The notes under the pieces were generated by a model. That model saw only the letters and a list, made by a program, of their open reading frames with translations. It was not told where the DNA came from and did no database searches. Shown here one piece after another: positions 29,181 through 38,053 of a stretch of 58,914 bases of DNA. Made by a program: the position numbers and the translations under genes. Location of the stretch: NCBI RefSeq assembly GCF_001639725.1, contig NZ_LTAW01000014.1, positions 1 to 58,914 on the forward strand, given 5' to 3'. This stretch comes from Marinomonas atlantica. Lineage in GTDB: Bacteria > Pseudomonadota > Gammaproteobacteria > Pseudomonadales > Marinomonadaceae. Position 1 is the stretch's first letter. Every line of letters begins with the position of its first letter.

Positions 29181-29394
29181 GATATACCTGAACGCATAAC
29201 CTACCATTCTTTTCTCGATTAACGTTGGCAGCAAATTCATTAACCAATACAACTTTAGGATGTGTTGTCCCCCCTGTAACATGGCTAAATTTAACAACTT
29301 GTTCACCTGGATCACATTCATTTGCATGAACAAGGCTGCTTATTAGAGCTGTAGAAAGGGCTAAAGCGGTTAAGCTAAAAGATTTTTTTTCCAT
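29177..29394 (-). pseudogene. TRAP binding protein dctP, 5' part (interrupted)
   Basis: The N-terminal 72 codons of the dctP gene whose remainder is at 20078-20865. A signal peptide (LTALALSTALISSLVHA) precedes CDPGEQVVKFSHVTGG, the usual start of a DctP mature protein, and the coding sequence breaks off after CVQVYP where the composite transposon begins. The frame runs on for about 20 codons of IS sequence. It is divergent from the BenM/CatM-like LysR gene. In the ancestor it was probably an uptake protein for an aromatic or dicarboxylic acid under the same regulator as catBCA. Confidence 0.9.
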
Positions 29395-29543
29395 GACAGG
29401 GCGCCTATTGTTATAGTTATTAATTGCGGAGACTCGAAATATACAAATAAGTTTTACTCTCTAAATCCAGAGTTGCTTATTAATTGGCGTACATTTCTTA
29501 CGGGTAAGTGAATCAACCTTAGACCCAGTATTTACAGAGAACC

Positions 29544-29580
29544 AATATCAAATAAGTTGCTAGCAATACCTTGGAGGTAT
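29544..29580. promoter_or_regulatory. Probable CatM/BenM-type operator between dctP and the LysR gene
   Basis: Contains ATACCTTGGAGGTAT (29566-29580), a perfect ATAC-N7-GTAT site that also overlaps the GGAGG ribosome-binding site and start of the LysR gene, so binding could repress it. The flank AATATCAAATAAGTTG matches the catB element at 19437-19473; about 26 of 37 positions agree by eye. Confidence 0.6.
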
Positions 29581-30484
29581 GATGGAGTTTAGACATTTAC
29601 GCTATTTCTGTGCGGTGGCAGAAGAGAAAAATCTCACTCGCGCAGCAGAAAAGCTGTTTATTGCTCAGCCCCCTCTAACGCGCCAGATTAAGCAATTAGA
29701 AGAGGATGTGGGAGCGCAATTATTTCATCGTCACTCACGAGGACTAACACTGACGCCTGCAGGGGAATACTTCTGGCAACAAGCCAAACAAATGTTGGCG
29801 AAAGCTGACATGGTCGTTGAAAATACTTGCCGTATCGCAGAAGAACAAAAGGCCGTTTTCAGTATTGGCTTTGTGCCATCCGTGTTTTACGGCCAGTTAC
29901 CTTCTCTGGTTAGGGATTTGCGCCAACAGACTAACGCGAATATTTTGCTGCACGATTTAAAGACCGGTGAACAAATAGAAGCGTTGAAAACGGGGAAAAT
30001 CGACATTGGTTTTGGACGTTTAATGATCCCTGATGAACAAGTTGAACAAGCTATTTTGTTTCAGGAACCCTTATTGGTTGCCTTGCATGTTGGTCACCCA
30101 CTCCTTGAGCAAGGCGAACCGACGCTAGAAGATTTGGCGAAAATGCCGATGATTCTGTACCCCGCAAGCAAGGCTGCAACCCCAACCTTTGCTGATATCT
30201 GCACGTCTCTATTTACTGGTCGTGGGCTCACCACCAAAGTGACACAACAAGTCAATGATCTACAAACGGCGCTTGGGTTGGTGGCATCCGAAATGGGATT
30301 TACGTTAGTATCCGAACAAGTTCGCCATTTTGGACGGGATGATGTGGTCTTCATGCCCTTGCAAGACAAGTCCATCACCTGCCCAGTGATTTTCAGCCGT
30401 CGAAAAGAGCCAATGGACGCCATTACTGAGCTGGCTGTTAAGATCCTTAAAGATTTAGTTCAGCAGCGTCAAATTAACGATTAG
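29579..30484 (+). CDS. LysR-family activator, CatM/BenM/CatR-like
   Basis: A 301-residue LysR protein. The N-terminus (MEFRHLRYFCAVAEEKNLTR, then IAQPPLTRQIKQLE) and segments of the effector domain (IDIGFGRLMIPDEQV, QTALGLVASEMGFTLV) closely follow CatM/BenM, the cis,cis-muconate-sensing activators. It is divergent from the dctP remnant and lies next to the pca genes. catBCA lacks its own regulator in the window but has a matching operator, so this gene very likely controls cat even though the transposon now separates them by some 10 kb. It overlaps its own putative operator, suggesting autoregulation. Confidence 0.88.
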   Translation: MMEFRHLRYFCAVAEEKNLTRAAEKLFIAQPPLTRQIKQLEEDVGAQLFHRHSRGLTLTPAGEYFWQQAKQMLAKADMVVENTCRIAEEQKAVFSIGFVPSVFYGQLPSLVRDLRQQTNANILLHDLKTGEQIEALKTGKIDIGFGRLMIPDEQVEQAILFQEPLLVALHVGHPLLEQGEPTLEDLAKMPMILYPASKAATPTFADICTSLFTGRGLTTKVTQQVNDLQTALGLVASEMGFTLVSEQVRHFGRDDVVFMPLQDKSITCPVIFSRRKEPMDAITELAVKILKDLVQQRQIND

Positions 30485-30503
30485 CCTCATGTCACATTAT
30501 GAA

Positions 30504-31319
30504 CTATTTCGTGTGCAGTCGAATCTGTTCCGCGGCGTCTTGCAGGACTGGCAAACACTCGTCAATCAAAGTTTGATGACTGACACGTGACGCATTAGTA
30601 CTCAGGTTGATTGCACCCAGCAAGGTCCCATCATACGTGAAAGCCGGCACAGCTAACGACCGTAAGCCAAGATCTAATTCTTGATCTACCACACAATAAT
30701 TCTGCTCAGCGACCTGTTTCAGTTCACCCTCAAAAGCCAACTTGTCAACAATACTATGCTGAGTATAAGGATTCAGTGTCACACTTTTAAGCCATTCATC
30801 TTTTTCTTTATCCGGTAACTTGGCAACCAACATGCGCCCCATAGAAGTATAGGCTGCTGGCAGTCGAGTACCTGCGCTTAAAGTGATGGACATTAAACGA
30901 TGGGCGGCGGGTGAACGAACAACATACATGATGTCTTGATTATCAAGTACAGCAAGCGACGAAGACTCTCCAAGTCGTGCCGTGATGTCATGTAAATAAT
31001 GCTCTACCACATTGAGATGGTCGTTACTGACATTGTACGCATAACTTAGTGACAACACTTTAGGCGTCAACATGAACTTGCGCCCTTCTCGTTTAATGTA
31101 TCCAAGCGCATGCAGGGTTAATAGAAAACGACGGGCTTTGGCTCTATCCATGCCAGTTTGCTCAGCCACTTCCGACAGCGTCATATCTTTATGCTGCGGA
31201 TCAAATGACATAATGACATCCAAACCTGAAGCCAATGCACACACATAATCACGATGATCTGGTGACAGCTTTTCCTCACTCATACCCTGTTTTCTCATTG
31301 CCATTAATAACCCCGCCAT
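30504..31319 (-). CDS. IclR-family regulator, PcaR/PcaU-like
   Basis: A 271-residue IclR protein: N-terminal winged helix (about 35-95, MTLSEVAEQTGMDRAKARRF) and the C-terminal ligand-binding domain with GTRLPAAYTSMGRMLVA and ELDLGLRSLAVP, typical of the PcaR/PcaU/PobR group that senses 3-oxoadipate or protocatechuate. It is divergent from pcaI, with 162 bp between, and is the likely activator of pcaIJFD. It is convergent with the CatM-like gene, 19 bp between the stops. Several ATGs near the N-terminus (31319, 31304, 31283) leave the exact start open. Confidence 0.87.
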   Translation of the reverse strand: MAGLLMAMRKQGMSEEKLSPDHRDYVCALASGLDVIMSFDPQHKDMTLSEVAEQTGMDRAKARRFLLTLHALGYIKREGRKFMLTPKVLSLSYAYNVSNDHLNVVEHYLHDITARLGESSSLAVLDNQDIMYVVRSPAAHRLMSITLSAGTRLPAAYTSMGRMLVAKLPDKEKDEWLKSVTLNPYTQHSIVDKLAFEGELKQVAEQNYCVVDQELDLGLRSLAVPAFTYDGTLLGAINLSTNASRVSHQTLIDECLPVLQDAAEQIRLHTK

Positions 31320-31383
31320 TATTTATGATTCGGTACGCGCCTACCAGAGGGAAAGCACCCTTTCATAATATTTTTTGTTTAAG

Positions 31384-31470
31384 TCAAGACAAAATTTCAA
31401 TTTTATCTTGACCAATAAACTTGGATTGATTTATCTTGTTCGCAATGCAAACTTATATTCGTATAACGAA
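31384..31470. promoter_or_regulatory. Putative PcaR-type operators in the pcaI promoter region
   Basis: Two inverted repeats are visible. One is a 28-bp imperfect palindrome at 31384-31411 with arms TCAAGACAAAAT and ATTTTATCTTGA (one mismatch). The other is TTCGTATAACGAA (31458-31470), perfect, just upstream of pcaI; a half-site TTCG recurs at about 31438. IclR proteins bind such palindromes. Which one is used cannot be told by reading. Confidence 0.45.
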
Positions 31471-31481
31471 CAGGATACATT

Positions 31482-32297
31482 ATGACAAAGTTTATGACAC
31501 TAAAAGACGCTGTCGCGGCCTATATAAAAGATGGTGACACTATTGCTCTTGAAGGTTTCACACACCTCATACCTTTCGCTGCTGGACATGAAATCATCCG
31601 TCAGAAGAAGCGTGATCTGTCTCTGATTCGTATGACGCCTGATTTGATTTATGACCAATTAGTAGGTGCCGGTTGTGTACGCAAACTGACCTTCTCTTGG
31701 GGTGGTAATCCAGGTGTCGGCTCTTTACACCGCGTGCGCGATGCAATTGAACATGATTACCCTTGTAAGTTAGAAACGGTTGAACACAGCCATGCAGCTA
31801 TGGCCAATGCTTATGAAGCAGGTGCAGCGGGCTTGCCATTAGCAGTTTTCCGCGGTTATGTAGGCAGTGAGTTACCTCTGGTCAACAAAGAAATTGCTTC
31901 CATTACATGCCCATTTACTGGCGAGCAATTAGCCGCTATCCCTGCCATCAAGCCTGATGTAGGCATTATTCATGCCCAAAAAGCAGACCGAGCAGGCAAT
32001 GTACTGATCGAAGGGATTGTTGGTGTTCAGAAAGAAGTGGTTCTGTCAGCTAAAAACAGCATCGTTACCGTGGAAGAGATTGTTGATGACCTAGAGGTCA
32101 CACCAAACGCTTGTGTGTTACCAGCTTGGACTGTGGATGCGATTGCGGTTGTGCCAGAAGGTGCGAAACCGTCTTATACACTGGGCTATTACGATCGAGA
32201 CAACAACTACTACAAACAATGGGACAACATCAGTCGAGATAGAGACAGTTTCAACCAATGGTTGGAAACTCATGTGTTTGGTAAAGGAGAAGCTTAA
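31482..32297 (+). CDS. pcaI: 3-oxoadipate CoA-transferase subunit A
   Basis: A 271-residue alpha subunit of a family I CoA-transferase (CatI/PcaI type). Its features are MTLKDAVAAYIKDGDTIALE at the start, the glycine-rich FSWGGNPGVGSL, and VGIIHAQKADRAGN. With subunit B it moves CoA from succinyl-CoA to 3-oxoadipate. It is the first gene of pcaIJFD, and one nucleotide separates it from pcaJ. It is divergent from the IclR-type regulator. Confidence 0.94.
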   Translation: MTKFMTLKDAVAAYIKDGDTIALEGFTHLIPFAAGHEIIRQKKRDLSLIRMTPDLIYDQLVGAGCVRKLTFSWGGNPGVGSLHRVRDAIEHDYPCKLETVEHSHAAMANAYEAGAAGLPLAVFRGYVGSELPLVNKEIASITCPFTGEQLAAIPAIKPDVGIIHAQKADRAGNVLIEGIVGVQKEVVLSAKNSIVTVEEIVDDLEVTPNACVLPAWTVDAIAVVPEGAKPSYTLGYYDRDNNYYKQWDNISRDRDSFNQWLETHVFGKGEA

Positions 32298-32298
32298 T

Positions 32299-33132
32299 AT
32301 GACAACACGTAACGATTCAGTCCAATATACTTCTGCTGAAATGATGACCATCACAGCGGCACGTGCATTAAGAAACGACATGACCTGTTTTGTGGGTATT
32401 GGCTTACCAAGCGAGGCGGCCAACGTAGCACGTTTGACTCATGCACCAGACGTCACTTTGATCTACGAATCTGGCACATTGCAAACCAAACCCGAAGTGT
32501 TGCCGCTGTCAATTGGTGACGGTGAACTGTGTGAGTCTGCCCTAAACACCGTTTCGGTACCCGAAATGTTTCGTTATTGGCTACAAGGTGGACACATTGA
32601 TGTTGGCTTTTTAGGAACGGCACAAATTGACCGTTTTGCAAACTTAAATACGACCGTCATCGCAGCCAATCACCCTGAAGATGGAAAAAGCGGCGCACAC
32701 AGTTATGCTAACCCAAAAGTGCGCTTACCAGGTGGTGGTGGCGCTCCTGAGATCTCTACCAATGCGAAAGAAGTCTTTATCACCGTTAAACATTCAAAAC
32801 GCACATTTGTGAAAGACGTAGATTTTATCACTACCATTGGTTTTGGTCGTGATGGTAAAGGTCGTGATAATCGACCAACCATTGGTCGGGGCCCTAGTGT
32901 GGTGATTACGGATTTATGTATTTTGAAACCCGATCCAGAATCCAAAGAACTGATTGTCACCAGTCTTCACCCTGGTACAACAAAAGAAGACGTCATTGAA
33001 GCAACGGGATGGGACATCAAATTTGCCGATGCCCTTGAAGACACACCTACGCCAAGCGAAAAAGAGCTTTCGATATTACGTGAGTTGAAAGCACGAACTG
33101 AAAAAGCACACAGTGCGCAGGAGGAAAAATGA
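32299..33132 (+). CDS. pcaJ: 3-oxoadipate CoA-transferase subunit B
   Basis: A 277-residue beta subunit (CatJ/PcaJ type). YESGTLQ contains the glutamate that forms the enzyme-CoA thioester, and LPGGGGAPEIS is the conserved oxyanion-side loop. The start at 32299 is chosen because the AAAGGAGA ribosome-binding site is 10 nt upstream and pcaI ends at 32297; an open frame extends back to 32113 inside pcaI but is not the real start. The end overlaps pcaF by 4 nt (ATGA), a sign of translational coupling. Confidence 0.94.
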   Translation: MTTRNDSVQYTSAEMMTITAARALRNDMTCFVGIGLPSEAANVARLTHAPDVTLIYESGTLQTKPEVLPLSIGDGELCESALNTVSVPEMFRYWLQGGHIDVGFLGTAQIDRFANLNTTVIAANHPEDGKSGAHSYANPKVRLPGGGGAPEISTNAKEVFITVKHSKRTFVKDVDFITTIGFGRDGKGRDNRPTIGRGPSVVITDLCILKPDPESKELIVTSLHPGTTKEDVIEATGWDIKFADALEDTPTPSEKELSILRELKARTEKAHSAQEEK

Positions 33133-34340
33133 GTTCTGTATACATTTGTCACCCTAAACGTTCTGCCGTAGGTCGCTATGCAGGCTCCTTGGCAGCAGTT
33201 CGTCCAGACGACATGCTGGCTCAAGTCATTCAAGCCGTGCTTAAAGACGTACCGGACCTAGACCCAGCAGCCATTGATGACGCTATTTTTGGTTGTGCCA
33301 ATCAATCTGGTGAAGATAATCGAAACGTAGCACGCATGGCGACCCTATTATCCGGTATGCCTTACAGCGTCTCTGCGACGACGATAAACCGCTTATGTGG
33401 GTCCGGAATGGACGCTGTTGGCGCTGCATTTCGTGCCATTCAAGCGGGCGAAGCTGACTTAATGCTTGCGGGTGGTGTTGAGTCCATGTCGCGTGCGCCA
33501 TTTGTGATGGGAAAACCCAACGCAGCATTCGACAGACAACAAACACTTGAAGACACCACCATGGGTTGGCGCTTCATTAACCCTGTCCTGAAAGGTTTGT
33601 ATGGCACTGAAACCATGCCAGAAACTGCGGAAAACATTGCGGAACGCTACAACATAACGCGCGAGCAACAAGATCAATTCGCACTGCGCTCTCAGCAAAA
33701 AGCCAAAGCGGCGCAAGAAGAAGGTCGTTTTGCAGAAGAAATCACGCCAATCAAGATCCAACCTAAACGTGGCAATCTTATTGTGGTCGATCAAGATGAG
33801 CATCTGCGACCCAATACCACCTTGGAAGACTTAGCAAAACTGAAAGCGCCTTTTCGTAAGAATGGCTCTGTGACAGCAGGTAATGCATCTGGAATAAATG
33901 ATGGTGCGGCCGCAATGTTGATTGCTAATGAAGACGCCGTTAAAAGTCATAAACTAGAACCCTTAGCAAAAATCATTGGCATGGCAACTGCTGGTGTTGA
34001 GCCAACCGTAATGGGGATTGGACCAGTCCCTGCGGTACAAAAATTATTAAAGCGTACTGGTCTTTCACTTGCCGATATGGATGTTATCGAATTAAATGAA
34101 GCCTTTGCGGTACAAGGGTTAGCCTGCATGCAAGAGTTAGGTCTTTCAGCTGATGACGAACGCATTAATCCAAATGGTGGCGCAATCGCCCTTGGACATC
34201 CACTAGGTATGTCGGGGGCTCGCTTATTACAATCTGCCGCGATGCAATTAAAACGCACGGGGGGACGCTATGCCCTGTGCACCATGTGTATTGGCGTTGG
34301 CCAAGGCATTGCCATGCTGATCGAACGGAGTGACATTTAA
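33129..34340 (+). CDS. pcaF: 3-oxoadipyl-CoA thiolase
   Basis: A 403-residue thiolase. The nucleophile Cys90 lies in NRLCGSGMDAVG, the active-site His in NPNGGAIALGHPLGMSGARL, and the second Cys in CTMCIGVGQG. It splits 3-oxoadipyl-CoA into succinyl-CoA and acetyl-CoA, the last step of the beta-ketoadipate pathway. Its start overlaps the pcaJ stop by 4 nt and its stop overlaps the pcaD start by 1 nt. Confidence 0.95.
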   Translation: MSSVYICHPKRSAVGRYAGSLAAVRPDDMLAQVIQAVLKDVPDLDPAAIDDAIFGCANQSGEDNRNVARMATLLSGMPYSVSATTINRLCGSGMDAVGAAFRAIQAGEADLMLAGGVESMSRAPFVMGKPNAAFDRQQTLEDTTMGWRFINPVLKGLYGTETMPETAENIAERYNITREQQDQFALRSQQKAKAAQEEGRFAEEITPIKIQPKRGNLIVVDQDEHLRPNTTLEDLAKLKAPFRKNGSVTAGNASGINDGAAAMLIANEDAVKSHKLEPLAKIIGMATAGVEPTVMGIGPVPAVQKLLKRTGLSLADMDVIELNEAFAVQGLACMQELGLSADDERINPNGGAIALGHPLGMSGARLLQSAAMQLKRTGGRYALCTMCIGVGQGIAMLIERSDI

Positions 34341-35101
34341 TGCAGAAGTTATTTTTTACCTTTGAAGGTGATAACAGCAAACCTGTTATGGTACTTGGCC
34401 ATCCACTTGGCATGAACAGCCGAGTTTGGGATGAGATTATGCCCGCGCTATTGAAGCATTATCTAGTGATTCGCTGGGACCTCCCCGGACACGGACTCAG
34501 TGACCCCCTTGAACCAAGCGCTTCTCCATTGACAATCAATGCATTGGTCAAACCGTTGATCGAAAAATGCGATGAACTAGGAATTGAAAAATTTCACTAT
34601 GTTGGAACGTCCATTGGCGGGATGATTGGCCAACAGTTGGTTACTCAATACCCAGAGCGTTTGATCAGTGCAACCTTAACCAATACTGGAGCGAAAATTG
34701 GCAGCAAAGAAGCATGGCTAACTCGCCAGAAAGATGTCATGGCTCAAGGGTTGGAGAAAATGGCAGCGACCTTAGTAGTACGCTGGTTTAGCGAACATAG
34801 CATTCAAACAAAGCCTGACTTGGCAGACTTTTGGCAGAAGCAATTAGCTCAAGTAGATAATTATAGCTATGGTGCACTCTGTGAATGGCTTGGCAATATG
34901 GATCTTACAGATGAGTTAGGATCAAACTCGTTACCCGTTACATTAATTTGTGGTGAAAAAGATGTCGCAACCACACCAGAATTAATGCAAAAACTTGCTT
35001 CGTTAATGCGTATTAACGAGCTAAAAATCATCAATCAAGTTGGACATGTGCCATCTGTAGAGTCACCTGATGAACTTTTAGCTCTGCTTAACATTCATTA
35101 A
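34340..35101 (+). CDS. pcaD: 3-oxoadipate enol-lactonase
   Basis: A 253-residue alpha/beta hydrolase. The nucleophile elbow is GTSIGGMIG, the acid is in ICGEKDVAT and the His in NQVGHVPSVE; the oxyanion region GHPLGMNSRVWDE at the N-terminus is typical of PcaD. It hydrolyses the enol-lactone made by CatC to 3-oxoadipate, connecting the cat and pca operons. It is the last intact gene of the pca operon. Confidence 0.94.
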   Translation: MQKLFFTFEGDNSKPVMVLGHPLGMNSRVWDEIMPALLKHYLVIRWDLPGHGLSDPLEPSASPLTINALVKPLIEKCDELGIEKFHYVGTSIGGMIGQQLVTQYPERLISATLTNTGAKIGSKEAWLTRQKDVMAQGLEKMAATLVVRWFSEHSIQTKPDLADFWQKQLAQVDNYSYGALCEWLGNMDLTDELGSNSLPVTLICGEKDVATTPELMQKLASLMRINELKIINQVGHVPSVESPDELLALLNIH

Positions 35102-35116
35102 CGAGTTAGTGGTTAG

Positions 35117-35374
35117 TTGGCCTGGGGGGATTACCAGGCCATCGCTATGGCGAATGACAATGAGGCAGGACTTGGTGGCTCTGTCTGGACAAATGATATG
35201 AATAAAGCAAATGATGTTGCCTCAAAAATGGAATGCGGAAGCGTTTGGATCAACAAACATGGTGCGGTTCAACCTAATTCACCGTTTGGTGGTGTAAAGT
35301 CATCAGGACTAGGGGTTGAATTTGGTGAGGAAGGTTTATTAGCCTACACTAATATCCAATGTATATTGTCGTAA
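35117..35374 (+). pseudogene. Aldehyde dehydrogenase C-terminal fragment
   Basis: About 75 residues match the very end of an NAD-dependent aldehyde dehydrogenase: AIAMANDNEAGLGGSVWTND, CGSVWINKHGAVQPNSPFGG, then VKSSGLGVEFGEEGLLAYT. The catalytic Cys and Glu domains are absent and the 5' part simply stops near the pcaD end, so this is a deletion remnant. It sits 15 bp after pcaD. The parent gene may have been part of an aromatic aldehyde pathway; this is inference. Confidence 0.85.
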
Positions 35375-35385
35375 TGCTTGGCACA

Positions 35386-35408
35386 GTCACCTAATAAATT
35401 TAGGTGAC
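35386..35408. terminator. Terminator of the pca operon
   Basis: Stem GTCACCTAA/TTAGGTGAC with a 5-nt loop, followed by a T-rich run (CTTTATAATTTT). It lies between the aldehyde dehydrogenase fragment and the convergent AraC-type gene. Confidence 0.8.
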
Positions 35409-35418
35409 CTTTATAATT

Positions 35419-36183
35419 TTAATATTGGGTCGTTGAGATTGCATTTCGCTTAATAACGATATTTGATGTTTCTTTTATAAATTGCTTGGGTGTCAAACCA
35501 GTAAAATATTTCACTTCTTTAGATAAGTGAGATTCATCATAATAAGAAGAAAATGTTAAATCGCTTAGAGAAAAAGATTCTTTACTTCTATTAAAAACAA
35601 TAAACTCAATTACACTTTGGAACCGAACTACTCTACAAAATTGCTTGGGTGACATACCAACTGAATTAGTAAATTTATCTCTAATTAAACGCTCACTTGA
35701 ACCAATGTAATCAGATAAATCGGAGACTTTCAAACTTCCCCTATCTTCCAAAATTTTATTGATACTATAATCAATAAAATCCATTTTTTTGGGTTCAAAA
35801 AAACCCAAATCAAGCAACCACTTTTGAGTCAATAAGATACGCTCTTTGAAACTGATAGCATGCGTTATTTTCTCAGATAATTCACTACCGAAATTATTAA
35901 CTCCAGATAAAGAAACACCTTTATTAATAAGTTCGGCATAACGTAAGAAGGTCAATCTTCGACTTACTGAGGTCGAAAGTCTAATTCCAAAATAGGTTCT
36001 ACCCTTATTAAATTCTATAGATTGGGGAGCTAGGACGGAACCCCAAACGGTAGACGACACATTCTCTTTATCACAACAAAACTGAATATCCGCACATCCA
36101 TCCGCAATCACTTTATTATGATCAGATGACGCATAAAACTGATATGTTTTTATAGTTAACAATACACTCTTGATAATCTTCAA
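35419..36183 (-). CDS. AraC-family transcriptional regulator
   Basis: A 254-residue protein with a C-terminal AraC/XylS double helix-turn-helix (about 155-250: LSDYIGSSERLIRDKFTNSV, then YYDESHLSKEVKYFTGLTPK). The N-terminal part resembles the DUF6597-type domain often found before this HTH. The gene is strikingly AT-rich compared with the neighbouring pca and iac genes, which suggests separate ancestry. It lies between pca and iacH and could regulate either, but nothing in the sequence shows which. It converges on the pca operon terminator. Confidence 0.87.
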   Translation of the reverse strand: MKIIKSVLLTIKTYQFYASSDHNKVIADGCADIQFCCDKENVSSTVWGSVLAPQSIEFNKGRTYFGIRLSTSVSRRLTFLRYAELINKGVSLSGVNNFGSELSEKITHAISFKERILLTQKWLLDLGFFEPKKMDFIDYSINKILEDRGSLKVSDLSDYIGSSERLIRDKFTNSVGMSPKQFCRVVRFQSVIEFIVFNRSKESFSLSDLTFSSYYDESHLSKEVKYFTGLTPKQFIKETSNIVIKRNAISTTQY

Positions 36184-36434
36184 AATCAGAATAAAAACAA
36201 AATTGAATAGGTATAGAACGATGGCTCATATGGAAACCTTTTTACTATTTTTGTGCCATATTTACCTGACACAAAAAATGAACTCTGTCTGCTATCCGAG
36301 CGTTTCTCCTAATCTTCCTTTTGAAACAATACGCTAGCGCCCCAGAACAAGCATTAATTTGGTCTAGGACGCTTTAACACGAGCCAACTTAATAGATGAA
36401 CATTAAATTAGCTTAATTAAATAAATAGCATAGA

Positions 36435-36448
36435 TTGATGTACATCAC
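36435..36448. promoter_or_regulatory. FNR/CRP-like palindrome upstream of the AraC-type gene
   Basis: TTGATGTACATCAC matches the FNR/Anr consensus TTGAT-N4-ATCAA at 9 of 10 defined positions. It lies about 250 bp upstream of the AraC-type start and 23 bp beyond the end of iacH, within the otherwise featureless 36184-36470 gap. The position is rather far from a start, so function is uncertain. Confidence 0.35.
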
Positions 36449-36470
36449 ACATTTTTTACCGATCATTAAC

Positions 36471-37760
36471 TTAATTTAACAATTCCTTAAACCAACTGGC
36501 GTAGCTTAGCAAAGCGTCATCTTCTCTGTATTTACCTATAAGTTGCAACCCAAGAGGAATGCCGTTCTCGTCTTTCATACCAGGCACGTTAATCACTGGT
36601 AGCCCCATGGCTTGCCATGGTCGACTCATATGTGGTGCGCCTGTAGCACTATGACCTAATGGAGCGATATCCGGTGCCGCTGGTGCCAACACAACTTCGA
36701 CTTCGGGTGCGTAAGACCAAAGCCACTCTTGACACATTTGTGTCTCATGCAAGGAGTTAATATAGGTAGAACGATCCATGGTAAGGCCTTGTTTCATCAA
36801 CGCCGCTAAAGGGTCGCTAAGCTGCTCTTCCTCAAAAGACTCTGTCGCTAGGTTACGACATACTTCCCAAGCCATAATATTGATGTGGTGATTAACCATG
36901 TCTTTTATGCGATTGCCTGCGTCTAGTTCAATCACTTGAACGCCTTGTGACTTAAGCAGTTCGATCGCACTTTCTGTCGCTTTTTTCATAGCAGTTGAGG
37001 TTTCACCCACACACTCACCATGGCAGACCATTACGCATTTTGGCGAGACAGCTTTGTTTGCTTTTATGGAAACGGATTGACGTAACAGTATGGCTCGTAA
37101 AAGCTGAATATCCTCGACGTTGCGCGCGAACAATCCGAGTGAGTCGAGCGATTGGGCTAAGGGTTGACCGCCGCGTAAAGAGAACTCTCCCCGACTTCCC
37201 ACATAACCAATCGCGCCACAGTAGGCCGCTGGGCGAATGACTGAAGCCGCAGTTTGAGATCCCAGTGCCATAGGCACCATATTGTCAGCAATGGCAGCAG
37301 CAGATCCACTGGATGAACCACCCGGTGTGCGCTCTAAGTCGGCTGGGTTTTTGGTCTTACCGGGTTTAAAATAGGCGAATTCTGTCGTCACAGTTTTCCC
37401 TAATACGATACCACCCGCCGCACGAATTAAGGCAACACAGGTTGCGTCTTCAACTGGTTGTCTACCAACATGGATCGGAGATCCCATTTCAGTGAGCATT
37501 TCCTGAGTATCGATAATATCTTTCACACCCAGCGGTAAGCCTTTCAGTACACTGGCATCAAAAACTGCTTTGTTGGCTTGATAGTAGGCCAGATACTCTT
37601 CACGAGTACGGTTTACTTGCCATGCACCTACGTCGGATTCTCGAGCCTCTATACGATTAAAGCACGCCTCAATAAGCGCTTCGGTTGTGCAAGCATCATC
37701 CTCCAATGCACGTAGCATTTGACATAAGCCCATTTCATTCAGATCGATGTTGTTTTTCAT
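36471..37760 (-). CDS. iacH: Amidase-signature hydrolase IacH
   Basis: A 429-residue amidase-signature enzyme. The catalytic triad is Lys80 (GVKDIID), cis-Ser149 (TPGGSSSGS) and the nucleophile Ser173 (GSQTAASVIRP). In characterised iac clusters IacH is the amidase-type hydrolase acting late in indole-3-acetate breakdown, after the indole ring has been opened. Here it lies 293 bp downstream of iacG on the same strand. It could have its own promoter in that gap, which holds no gene. The name rests on the full set of iac neighbours; the reaction is taken from the family. Confidence 0.85.
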   Translation of the reverse strand: MKNNIDLNEMGLCQMLRALEDDACTTEALIEACFNRIEARESDVGAWQVNRTREEYLAYYQANKAVFDASVLKGLPLGVKDIIDTQEMLTEMGSPIHVGRQPVEDATCVALIRAAGGIVLGKTVTTEFAYFKPGKTKNPADLERTPGGSSSGSAAAIADNMVPMALGSQTAASVIRPAAYCGAIGYVGSRGEFSLRGGQPLAQSLDSLGLFARNVEDIQLLRAILLRQSVSIKANKAVSPKCVMVCHGECVGETSTAMKKATESAIELLKSQGVQVIELDAGNRIKDMVNHHINIMAWEVCRNLATESFEEEQLSDPLAALMKQGLTMDRSTYINSLHETQMCQEWLWSYAPEVEVVLAPAAPDIAPLGHSATGAPHMSRPWQAMGLPVINVPGMKDENGIPLGLQLIGKYREDDALLSYASWFKELLN

Positions 37761-38053
37761 AAATAAACCGCCTAGGGCTGCTTTATAAACGTAAAGACGT
37801 CTAATTAGTTAAAAAAGAACAAGTCAGAATTCAAACATTTCAGTCATGCTAAGCAACCGCTGTCGGACACCATAGTAGGCAGTTAGGACTTTGCCGAAAA
37901 CGTGTGTTTGCGTTTTTAACATAGACAACACGAATTCGGCACTGACCAAAGTAATCCTTTTAATTCGGTAAGGCCGACCCGTAAGGAAGATTCTTGAGGA
38001 TCTCGATCCTAAACAGATGAGTATTATGACTTGCTCAGTAGGATGTATTAAGG

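Noticed and set aside
32113..32298. Upstream extension of pcaJ inside pcaI
   Set aside because: The clear ribosome-binding site and conserved N-terminus place the start at 32299; the extension is out-of-frame pcaI sequence.
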